22,285 nt of DNA from DATLSM01 sp035534175 (GTDB taxonomy: Bacteria > Actinomycetota > Thermoleophilia > Solirubrobacterales > 70-9). Position numbers and translations under genes: made by a program. The stretch spans positions 1 to 22,285 of the forward strand of contig DATLSM010000099.1 in the NCBI GenBank assembly GCA_035534175.1, written 5' to 3'. How positions within the stretch are numbered: position 1 is the first letter of the stretch; every line of letters starts with the position of its first letter. This document shows positions 15,578 through 22,285 of this stretch, piece by piece. Below the pieces are notes generated by a model, which saw only the letters and a program-made list of their open reading frames with translations, did not search any database and was not told where the DNA came from.

Positions 15578-17505
15578 CCCGAGTTGAGCGCTATTCGGAG
15601 CGCTACCAGCCGACCGGTGGACTCGCCGCCGAGGGAGTCCTGAACCAGCTCGGGCGCCCTAACACCGAGCCACTCGAGGTTCTCGTACGTGAGGCGGTAC
15701 AGAACTGCTGGGACGCGGGTATCGGCGAGGCCGGTCGGGTGGATGTCGAGTTCGGCTTCCACACCGTCGTCGGCGAGGCTCTCGGCGTCCTGCGTGATCG
15801 GATGCTGCCCGATCCGCCTCCCGGGCACCCGCTCGCCGAGTGCCTCGCCAATCCCGTTGGGTTGCTGTACGTCGCGGACTTCGGAACAAGCGGACTGGGT
15901 GGTCCGACGCGGGCCGACGCCGAGACCACCGGCGCGGCAGATTTCGTCGACTTCGTAAGGAACGTGGGGCAGCCCCCTGACAAGGAGCTGGGAGGCGGCT
16001 CCTTTGGCTACGGCAAGGCCGCGTTCTATCTCGCGAGCCGCGCGAGCACCATCATCGTTGACACCCTCTGCTCGGAAGGGGGGGAACGCCGGCTGATCGC
16101 ATACGGCCTGGGCGACCACTACCGCGCGGACGGAATTGCCTTCACCGGTCGCCACTGGTGGGGTGTCCTCGTCGATGACGTCCCGGAACCAGTCATCGGA
16201 TTGGAGGCCGCCCAACTTGCGACTTCGCTCGGCCTTCCTTCCCGCGATGGTGACCGCTACGGAACCACCGTGGCGATCGTTGCCCCCTTCCTGGCGGGCG
16301 CCGGGGACGACGAGCAGCTCACCCCTCGGGAGGCCCTGGATTTCATTGGGGAATGCCTGATCTGGAATTTCTGGCCGAAGATCACGGCACCCCCCGGGGA
16401 CACGCCGACGATGAGCTTCACGTTGCTCGAGGAGGGAAACGAAGTTCCAGTGATGGATCCGCGGGCACACTCGCAGCTTGCACCGTTCGTGGAAGCGATG
16501 GATCTTCTACGCCAAGGCCGACAGGTCCCGGGCGGAGATCCATTCTCACTATGCACCGACCTCCACAGTCTGCGTCCGCAGCGTCTGCTCGGGACGCTGG
16601 CGGTCAGGCAGGCCCCTACCGTGTCTGAAGGCACCCCGGCGGGCCCAGTCACGCGCGGCGCAATGGCGACCGCCGGGGGCCTCCACCACATCGCTCTGAT
16701 GCGAAACGCCGAGCTCGTGGTGCGCTACGAACCCGGACCGCTCTACCCGGTTTCGGGACGCGGCTACGCCGGCGCTTTCCGCTGTGACCTCGAGCTGGAC
16801 GAGATCTTTCGACGCAGTGAGCCACCGACCCACGATGCCTGGATACCGAAGACGCTTTCAGAGCGGAGCGAGAGGACGGTCGTCAACGTGGCCCTGAACC
16901 GCATCAACGAGCTGCTCCGCGAGATGACGACTCCTGGACTGGACATGGCCTCCGCGACGAGGGTCGGCGTTCCCGTGGGTCGTTTCGCCGACGAACTCGC
17001 CGGGCTGATGCCGAATGTCGGGGGTCCAGGTGCCCGTAAGGCTCCGGCTCCGCCCAGGCGGGGCGGGCAGGCGGTCGGGCCGGAAGGCGGTAACGGGCGG
17101 GGCGGCGCTGGAGGGGATGGAGGATCGGGGGGCAGGGGGCCGACGCCGCCGGAGGACTCCCGAAGGCCACATATCCTTGATATCGGAGCACCTGAACTCC
17201 GGATCGACGAGGCCGGCGGGGTCGCGATACGGACCCCCTTCTCTCTGGAGACGGTCGGCGCTGCCACCCGGGTAAAGGCCGTGGTCGAGGTTCTGACGAT
17301 GGACGGTAGCCAAATCGAGACGGAACCCCCGATTAACGGAACTGTTCCGGACGTGCTCAGGTGGAAAACCCCCCATCGGGAGATTCCGGGTGGGGGCGTC
17401 GTGAGGGCCCAACCGTCGGAGTCGGGGGAGTGGGAGGTCTGGGTCGACCACCAGCCGGACCTGATGATCCGGGTCGCAATCGACGCGGAGTCTGACGGGC
17501 CGTGA
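15574..17505 (+). CDS. Second GHKL-type ATPase with Gly-rich linker and C-terminal beta domain
   Basis: A 643-residue protein with a second, clearly different GHKL ATP-binding site. LVREAVQNCWDAG (38-50) supplies Glu40 and Asn44, ADFGTSGLGG (101-110) the Asp/Gly motif, and GGSFGYGKAAFYLAS (141-155) the lid. Unlike the first ATPase, it keeps the catalytic Glu. After ~485 residues comes a low-complexity Gly/Pro/Arg linker (~488-530) and then a ~110-residue C-terminal domain that looks beta-rich. I do not know a named subfamily. The linker suggests a tethered binding module that could contact DNA or a partner. Four-base GTGA overlaps on both sides put it in the operon between the PD-(D/E)XK nuclease and a gene of unknown function. 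The GHKL assignment is solid; the role is inferred. Confidence 0.75.
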   Translation: MTRVERYSERYQPTGGLAAEGVLNQLGRPNTEPLEVLVREAVQNCWDAGIGEAGRVDVEFGFHTVVGEALGVLRDRMLPDPPPGHPLAECLANPVGLLYVADFGTSGLGGPTRADAETTGAADFVDFVRNVGQPPDKELGGGSFGYGKAAFYLASRASTIIVDTLCSEGGERRLIAYGLGDHYRADGIAFTGRHWWGVLVDDVPEPVIGLEAAQLATSLGLPSRDGDRYGTTVAIVAPFLAGAGDDEQLTPREALDFIGECLIWNFWPKITAPPGDTPTMSFTLLEEGNEVPVMDPRAHSQLAPFVEAMDLLRQGRQVPGGDPFSLCTDLHSLRPQRLLGTLAVRQAPTVSEGTPAGPVTRGAMATAGGLHHIALMRNAELVVRYEPGPLYPVSGRGYAGAFRCDLELDEIFRRSEPPTHDAWIPKTLSERSERTVVNVALNRINELLREMTTPGLDMASATRVGVPVGRFADELAGLMPNVGGPGARKAPAPPRRGGQAVGPEGGNGRGGAGGDGGSGGRGPTPPEDSRRPHILDIGAPELRIDEAGGVAIRTPFSLETVGAATRVKAVVEVLTMDGSQIETEPPINGTVPDVLRWKTPHREIPGGGVVRAQPSESGEWEVWVDHQPDLMIRVAIDAESDGP

Positions 17506-18401
17506 AGCGAACCGACCCGGTCGCACCGTTCCGACTCGCCGAGCCCGACAGTGTGCGCGGAGAGTCATGGCGGATTTCAGATTCGGGGGAGATTTTGGGA
17601 AGTCGCGTCGAGCACTGGGATCCCGACCTGACTCTTCGTCTCAACCGCAGCATCGTGGTCGACATCGCCTCGGTCTTGGCCTCGACGGGAATCGAAACCG
17701 CTGCTCGGCTGGCGCTCGCAGCGGTGTGGAAGTCGGATCGCACCCGCCTAAGAGGTCCAGGCATGATAGTTCCACTGACGGATCGCACTGGCGAGATCCA
17801 GATCTCACTCTCGTTGGATGTACCGGGTCACCTCGCTGGTGGCTCGGTCGAGCTGCGAACAGCGCTCGTACGGATCGAGGGAGGAATTGAGGAGAACCCG
17901 ATCATCGCCAGCCGCGCCGGTGCGGTCCTTTGGACCGACTGGGCGTCGGTCGCTCTCGAGGGTTCGGCCGCGCGCTTTCCGGTCACCGTCCTCGATTTCG
18001 GCGGGGTTCCCGGGCTCGCAAGTGAGGCGCCTTGGGCGCTTGAGTGGTCACCAAAGGATCTGGACCAGCCGGTCTTGGGTGCGATGCGCCTCCTCGTCAA
18101 TTCGGATGTCCCAGTGGTCGTGACGGCGATCAGCGGCGGCGATGATCCCGAGAGCGCGGCGATCGCCACCATGGTTCGCTTTGATGTCGCCCGCTGCCTT
18201 ATTCACGGGGCGCTCGGTGAAGAGGATTTCGTCGGTGGTGCCCGACAGTTCGAGCCCGACTCCGTCGGGCGCATGCTTCAGGAACTGCTCGAGCGCTACT
18301 GGCCCGGTGTCGGCCCCGCCGCTTTGGCACGGCGACTCGCCGAAACGCCACACAGGTTTGAATCCGACCTGCAGGCCAGAACGGGACTCCTCGCGACGTG
18401 A
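17502..18401 (+). CDS. Hypothetical protein of the Z1/MORC-type operon
   Basis: I do not recognise this 299-residue protein. It has no P-loop, nuclease motif, Cys pairs, signal peptide or clear membrane segment. The first ~230 residues look like alternating beta strands (for example IQISLSLDVPGHLAGGSVEL and VPVVVTAISGG). The last ~75 residues look helical (RMLQELLERYWPGVGPAALA). The GTG start overlaps the stop of the second GHKL ATPase, and its TGA overlaps the GTG of the last operon gene, so it was most likely acquired and kept as part of the system. Its beta-rich character, together with the beta domain at the end of the preceding ATPase, suggests a structural or recognition partner of that ATPase. 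This is inference from order and composition only. Confidence 0.75.
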   Translation: MKRTDPVAPFRLAEPDSVRGESWRISDSGEILGSRVEHWDPDLTLRLNRSIVVDIASVLASTGIETAARLALAAVWKSDRTRLRGPGMIVPLTDRTGEIQISLSLDVPGHLAGGSVELRTALVRIEGGIEENPIIASRAGAVLWTDWASVALEGSAARFPVTVLDFGGVPGLASEAPWALEWSPKDLDQPVLGAMRLLVNSDVPVVVTAISGGDDPESAAIATMVRFDVARCLIHGALGEEDFVGGARQFEPDSVGRMLQELLERYWPGVGPAALARRLAETPHRFESDLQARTGLLAT

Positions 18402-19177
18402 GTGCGCTACTGCCACGTTTGGGAAGGCCGGAGGTTGACGCCCTGCTTGAACGTTTCGTCGATCTCGGCGTCGAGGAGATCGCGCTCGAGATGCCGGCTA
18501 GGGGAACCGCTCCCATCTATGCGCCGGTGGGAGGGGTACGCGCCACCCTCCAGCAATTGCTCGAAGTGCGGGAGCACGTCGTCGCACTCGCCTCCGAGCT
18601 CGGATACCCGCGTTCACGCGAACAGGCGAGCCTTCACGCGTTCGACTCCGACTGCGCCTACCTTCTGCATCAGGAGCTGGGAATCAGTCCGCACGAGGCC
18701 GGGCATCGCGAGGTTTGGGCATGTCTCACCGCCGCTTACCTGCTCGACGTGGCCGCGTGGCGCTGGGGCGGCATTTCTGACCGCAACCGTGCCAACGGTG
18801 ACATTAACCGTGACACCTTCCGCCGACTCTGGTGGCGCGCCGAGGTACTCCACGATCCGGCGCAGCCGTGGGACGGGTTCGGCGGCTTGGGCGAGGATGA
18901 GATCGTTGCGATCATGGAGCGGCCCGGGGTAACCGGCAATCCCGAGGTGGCCCGCGCGATCGTGCGCGGTTTCAGAGCCCGACTCGCCGAGGATCCGAAA
19001 TTGGCACCGGCCAGAATGCACCTGATGCGTGATGCGATGAAGCGGCTTACCCGCCTGACGCCGTTCTTGATCCTCGATGTGGTGGGGCGCTCGGAGATCG
19101 ACAGGATCGTGGAGTCGCTGATGCAAGAGGCCGGAAACGCGGTTGGGCACTCGCGGATCCCACTCGAGTCTGGCTGA
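18398..19177 (+). CDS. DUF6339-like protein, last gene of the operon
   Basis: A 259-residue, mostly helical protein. The stretches HQELGISPHEAGHREVWACL, LDVAAWRWGG and FRRLWWRAEVL resemble the DUF6339 family as I remember it, a family of unknown function found beside similar ATPase and methyltransferase genes in actinobacteria. There is no signal peptide or recognisable catalytic motif. The conserved Trp/Arg-rich core suggests a fold maintained for binding nucleic acid or protein. GTG 18398 overlaps the upstream stop by four bases. The gene is followed by about 800 bases without a supportable gene, which marks the operon's end. Family assignment is tentative; that it is a real gene is well supported by frame, length and coupling. 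Confidence 0.78.
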   Translation: MSALLPRLGRPEVDALLERFVDLGVEEIALEMPARGTAPIYAPVGGVRATLQQLLEVREHVVALASELGYPRSREQASLHAFDSDCAYLLHQELGISPHEAGHREVWACLTAAYLLDVAAWRWGGISDRNRANGDINRDTFRRLWWRAEVLHDPAQPWDGFGGLGEDEIVAIMERPGVTGNPEVARAIVRGFRARLAEDPKLAPARMHLMRDAMKRLTRLTPFLILDVVGRSEIDRIVESLMQEAGNAVGHSRIPLESG

Positions 19178-19997
19178 CAGGGTCGCTGGTTTCGATCAGG
19201 GCACACTCCACAAAGACCTAGTTGCCGTCGGCCTACCAAGGGACCTCCCGACTACTCGCGGGTGACGGCGATGGAAGAGTCAAGCGCTCATATGCCCTAG
19301 TGATTTGCAGGCATTTCTTTGGTTGATTGGATCCAACGTTGAGGGCCGCGACGGCTCCGGTACCGACGACGAGCACGATCGGCAGCCAGCCAGTGCAACA
19401 GCAGCCGGCCCCCCGCGCTGATAGCTCTCGGCCAGCTCGATGGCTGCGGCTGCGATCCGTGGGTCCTGCGGAGCTTCGCTGTTCGCAAGCAGGCAAGCAG
19501 CCTTGTTGCACGCCACTTCCCGCCGGGGGACAGCGCTTGAGACGCCCGCATGGTGGTTGCAGGTGCGCTGATCGCGTACTCCGCTTCTCGTGAGGGGCCC
19601 GGGCCCGCCCTCCGCGGAGATGGCTCGGTCTGGCGGCCCGGACAGCCACTCCAGACGCATGCCGAGCCGGGATCGTCGACGCCGCACAGCGGCTCCGCCC
19701 CGCCCGCGGCCCAATGCCGACAACGCGCGAGAAGGAGAGGACGCTGCGCGACCCGACCTCGCAGGGCCCTGCCGCCCGTGGGCGCAGGGGGAGCGTTGCA
19801 GCCCGCGCGCGTGGGTAGGCGCAGCCGCGCGTATCGAGTTCCTAGGCTTCCTGGCGCACTCGATCACGAGGAGGGAGGCCCCGCGCTCGGAGAAGACGCG
19901 GTCGAGTGTGCACACAGGCTGGGTCGATCTGCGGTGTACCCACCCGCAGCAACTTTGCTCAGACGACATCTCCGGGTACGCATAGGCTCTGAGGGCG
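19178..19997. other. Gene-poor stretch with possible remnant coding on the minus strand
   Basis: About 820 bases without a gene I can support. The open frames here are Arg/Pro/Ser-rich, as expected by chance at high GC. Two short minus-strand pieces are more protein-like and adjoin in different frames: ~19410-19530 (LLANSEAPQDPRIAAAAIEL) and ~19300-19410 (GWLPIVLVVGTGAVAALNVG). They may be the remains of one small gene broken by a frameshift. No transposase, inverted repeat or tRNA was recognised. The change from the tightly packed operon to degraded sequence could mark the right edge of the acquired region. Confidence 0.4.
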
Positions 19998-21860
19998 ATG
20001 AGCTCCGATCCGCCAGCCCGCATTCCCCTCAATCCGGTGCGTTGTTGGCCGGCGGCCCCCCTTGTCACGATGCTCGCGCTCGCGCTCGCGCTGCTCGCCC
20101 TCAACGATGGCGTCGCGCAGGCCCGCGTGGTGTTTGCCCACGGCCGTGCCTTCGGCGTGACGCCCACGCCCAAGGTCAGGAAAGCGCAGGCGCTCCTCGC
20201 TTCGCCTGGCAGCGCGACAGCGCTTAGCGTCGGCGGCCCCCAGCCGCCGGTTGTCTACCACAACGGTCCCCTGATGCGCACCTCGAAACTGTATTTGATC
20301 TTCTGGGAGCAGAAAGCTGGAGAATTTCCACCCGAATACACCGAACCGATCACCCAGTACGCCAGGGACCTCCAGGTCGAAGGTTCGCGGTCCACGGACG
20401 AGTTCTCCGTCGCCGAGCAGTACACCAACAATGAAGGAAGGCCGATCACCGGCAGGGTTGAATTCGGCGGCGAAGTGTTGGCGAGTGGTCCCTATCCCCC
20501 GCTGGAAGAATCCGAAGGCTGCACCAAAGCCAAGGCTCCGTGTGTGACCGACACGCAGATCCGCAATGAGATCGTTGAACAGATCGAAGCCAAACACTGG
20601 CCGACCGACTCGGCAAGCGCGCCTGAGGCGCAGTATCTCCTCTACACGCCAAAAGGGGTCTCGACGTGCGAATTCCACGAATGCGCGCCGGAAGAATTCT
20701 GCGCCTACCACAGTGAGATCACCAAACTCGGCCCCGAAAAGAAGGTGGCCGTATACAGCGACCTGCCCTACGTCCCCGAATGCGACTCCGGTCAGGCGCC
20801 TCCCGGTGTGGACGGAAACAAGGACACCGACGGCACGCTCGACTCCGAGATCCACGAGATCGTGGAGTCCGCCACCGATCCCGAACCCGAAACCGGCTAC
20901 ACCGATGAACACGGGGAAGAGGTCGCCGACAAGTGCACGGGGCCAACCGTCGAAGAACAACCGGAGGTCTACGGCACCCCGCTTGGCGGCAGCCTCGCCG
21001 AAGACGCCGCCTTCAACCAGCTGATCGCCGGTCACAGCTACTACACCCAGCAGATCTGGAGCCAGGCACCAACCAAGACGCCGGCGCCGGCCAGCAAAAA
21101 CGAACCGGCCGGATGTGCCGCGCGGATCGGTCCCACGCCCTCGTTCACCGCGCCCGCCGCCGGCCAGACCGGCCACGTCATCAGGTTCGACGGGAGCGCG
21201 TCCTATGACATCAGCGCCCCGATCACCACCTACGAATGGAACTTTGGCGACGGCTCGCCGGTCGACACCACCAGCGGTCCGACTCCCACTCACATATACC
21301 TGAAACCGGGCGAATACCAGGTGTCGCTGACGGTGATTGACAGCAACGGGACGACAGACGCCTCCACGCAGACGCTGTCAATAAGCGTAACCGGCGCGGC
21401 GTTGGGCTCGCCGTCGGCGACGATCGAAGCTCCGGCCGATCACCAGACGTATGTGGCCGGCGAAACCATCCCCACAAGTTTCTCCTGCACCGAAGCAGCG
21501 GGGGGGCCGGGGATCGAATCGTGCACCGACTCCAATGGCGCCGCCAGCCCCGGCAGCCTCAACACCTCCACCGCCGGGTCATACACCTACACCGTGACCG
21601 CCGTGAGCCACGACGGACTGCGGAGCAAGGCGGCGATCGAATACACCGTCTCCACGTCCAGCACCAACCCCGGTTCCTCGGGAGGGGCGAGTGGCTCGAC
21701 TCCGGGCACCGGTTCCCCGGGAGCCGGTGGAGGGGTCAGGCCGCCCAGCCGCGCTCAGAAGCTCGCGCGGGCACTCAAGGCTTGCAAGAAGCTCAAAAAG
21801 AGCAAGCGCGCACACTGCGTTACCGCCGCCAGGAAGCGCTTCGCGCGGGCAGGGAAGTAG
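19998..21860 (+). CDS. Secreted PKD-domain protein with Lys-rich C-terminal tail
   Basis: A 620-residue exported protein. The N-terminus has a basic/polar start, a hydrophobic core (TMLALALALLAL, 24-35) and a likely signal-peptidase site after VAQA (39-42). Residues ~80-370 form a domain beginning VVYHNGPLMRTSKLYLIFWE, with HEIVESATDP (from His286) followed by EVADKC; this resembles secreted proteins distantly like plant EXORDIUM, and its activity is unknown. Residues ~374-465 are a PKD-type Ig fold (TYEWNFGDGSP). A further beta region leads to a Gly/Ser linker (~552-584) and a C-terminal tail rich in Lys/Arg with two Cys (KACKKLKKSKRAHC). ATG 19998 has GAGGG close upstream. It stands alone, unrelated to the defence operons, and probably belongs to the host chromosome. 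Confidence 0.85.
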   Translation: MSSDPPARIPLNPVRCWPAAPLVTMLALALALLALNDGVAQARVVFAHGRAFGVTPTPKVRKAQALLASPGSATALSVGGPQPPVVYHNGPLMRTSKLYLIFWEQKAGEFPPEYTEPITQYARDLQVEGSRSTDEFSVAEQYTNNEGRPITGRVEFGGEVLASGPYPPLEESEGCTKAKAPCVTDTQIRNEIVEQIEAKHWPTDSASAPEAQYLLYTPKGVSTCEFHECAPEEFCAYHSEITKLGPEKKVAVYSDLPYVPECDSGQAPPGVDGNKDTDGTLDSEIHEIVESATDPEPETGYTDEHGEEVADKCTGPTVEEQPEVYGTPLGGSLAEDAAFNQLIAGHSYYTQQIWSQAPTKTPAPASKNEPAGCAARIGPTPSFTAPAAGQTGHVIRFDGSASYDISAPITTYEWNFGDGSPVDTTSGPTPTHIYLKPGEYQVSLTVIDSNGTTDASTQTLSISVTGAALGSPSATIEAPADHQTYVAGETIPTSFSCTEAAGGPGIESCTDSNGAASPGSLNTSTAGSYTYTVTAVSHDGLRSKAAIEYTVSTSSTNPGSSGGASGSTPGTGSPGAGGGVRPPSRAQKLARALKACKKLKKSKRAHCVTAARKRFARAGK

Positions 21861-21872
21861 CACAGCGGAGAT

Positions 21873-21906
21873 CCAGCCGGGTCGCGATTTTTGCCGCTCG
21901 GGCTGG
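21873..21906 (+). terminator. Weak terminator-like inverted repeat
   Basis: CCAGCC (21873-21878) pairs with GGCTGG (21901-21906) just after the PKD gene stop. The loop is 22 bases, includes a TTTTT run, and no U tract follows the stem, so this is not a classical intrinsic terminator. It is the only hairpin I noticed between this gene and the next. Confidence 0.15.
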
Positions 21907-22134
21907 GGACGTCTCTCGCTCCGGCGGCTCAGAACTCCGGCGATTGGGTCTCCCACGACCCTCTGAGCGATAACCGGAGCGCCATTGCCTGCTCCCACTG
22001 TGGAGAACCACATCTTTGGCCGGTGGAACCGTGCCGAATGGGCCGGAGCGCAGCTTCGCCGCCACCCTTCCCAGATCAGCCGCTCCGATCAGGGGCGCCA
22101 AACTCGATCACGGAGAGGTGGATCAACGGTGCCG

Positions 22135-22140
22135 TAGGAT
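22135..22140 (+). promoter_or_regulatory. Possible -10 element of a leaderless transcript
   Basis: TAGGAT fits the actinobacterial TANNNT -10 pattern. It ends 7 bases before the GTG at 22148, so transcription could begin on the start codon itself. No Shine-Dalgarno sequence lies in between, which agrees with leaderless translation. A -35 element is not obvious. Confidence 0.3.
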
Positions 22141-22147
22141 TCGGCCT

Positions 22148-22285
22148 GTGTACAGCCAGATCGCCGCCAACAAGCGACGGACCGTCCTCTTCATCGCCCT
22201 GTTCTTCCTCATCTGGCTGGCCATCGGAGCCGTCGGCGGCCTGCTCTTCAAAGCGCTCTATCACCCCGCGGCCAACGCCGAATAT
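22148..22285 (+). CDS. N-terminal part of an M48/HtpX-like membrane metalloprotease
   Basis: Only the first 46 codons are inside the window; the frame is open to the last base. The start MYSQIAANKRRTVLFIALFF, a first transmembrane helix (RTVLFIALFFLIWLAIGAVGG in outline), resembles the N-termini of HtpX-like M48 peptidases, zinc proteases in membrane protein quality control. The HExxH active site would lie further downstream and cannot be checked here, so the family call is tentative. A TAGGAT motif 7 bases upstream of the GTG suggests leaderless expression. The gene is likely chromosomal rather than part of the defence region. Confidence 0.65.
   Translation, partial: MYSQIAANKRRTVLFIALFFLIWLAIGAVGGLLFKALYHPAANAEY

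Noticed and set aside
15490..16470. Minus-strand open frame of 326 codons
   Set aside because: Antisense to the second GHKL ATPase, whose three ATP-binding motifs show the true frame.
19227..19252. GTCGG...CCGAC inverted repeat after the second operon as terminator
   Set aside because: The stem is only five base pairs, the loop is 16 bases, and there is no following T tract.
19959..21293. Long minus-strand open frame (444 codons) opposite the PKD protein
   Set aside because: It lies antisense to a gene with signal peptide and PKD motif. Its composition (Gly/Arg/Val/Phe-rich) is typical of high-GC antisense frames, and it shows no motif.
1..22285. CRISPR array, tRNA, rRNA or insertion sequence
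   Set aside because: No regularly spaced repeats, cloverleaf with a GGTTCGA-type arm, rRNA core sequence or transposase motif was seen on either strand. A covariance-model scan could still find a tRNA missed by eye.

Overview
The window is a piece of a high-GC actinobacterial chromosome. Coding regions are G/C-rich at third positions, GTG starts are common, and tightly coupled GTGA or ATGA start/stop overlaps join almost all neighbouring genes. The secreted PKD-domain protein at the right has a Lys/Cys-rich C-terminal tail of a kind I associate with secreted proteins of Thermoleophilia (Solirubrobacterales). That lineage is my best guess, from memory of such proteins rather than a search. All convincing intact genes are on the + strand.

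Layout: (1) bases 1-1289 hold the tail of a possible upstream reading frame and a complete tyrosine recombinase with R-H-R-H-Y catalytic residues, which suggests a mobile island edge. (2) Bases 1383-7470 form a five-gene operon: a calcineurin-type metallophosphoesterase, a helical GASH-like protein, two different P-loop GTPases side by side (a 'double GTPase' pair) and a GTPase-associated protein 1 (GAP1) homologue. This matches the NTP-dependent conflict systems predicted from comparative genomics. An unrecognised 39-codon Cys-rich ORF may precede it. (3) Bases 7471-8155 lack an intact gene but carry what looks like a decayed minus-strand gene broken by frameshifts.

(4) Bases 8156-19177 form an eight-gene operon of restriction-modification/MORC type: a cytosine-C5 methyltransferase fused to an HhH-GPD iron-sulfur DNA glycosylase, a MORC/MutL-like GHKL ATPase, a Vsr endonuclease, a Z1 helicase-like ATPase, a PD-(D/E)XK protein of the DUF4420 type, a second and different GHKL ATPase, an unrecognised 299-residue protein and a DUF6339-like protein. 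The likely logic is modification (methyltransferase), repair of deaminated 5-methylcytosine (Vsr and the fused glycosylase), and an NTP-driven sensing/cleavage module (two GHKL ATPases, Z1, PD-(D/E)XK) that spares methylated self DNA. (5) Bases 19178-19997 have no supportable gene. (6) The last part returns to what looks like core chromosome: a secreted PKD protein (19998-21860) and the first 46 codons of an HtpX/M48-like membrane protease (22148 onward).

The most interesting objects are the methyltransferase-glycosylase fusion, whose glycosylase has Tyr where EndoIII has its catalytic Lys, as in the archaeal T:G mismatch glycosylase Mig; the simultaneous presence of Vsr; the two GHKL ATPases in one operon; and the two unknown genes at its end. 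No tRNA, rRNA, CRISPR array, insertion sequence or attachment-site pair could be identified by eye.
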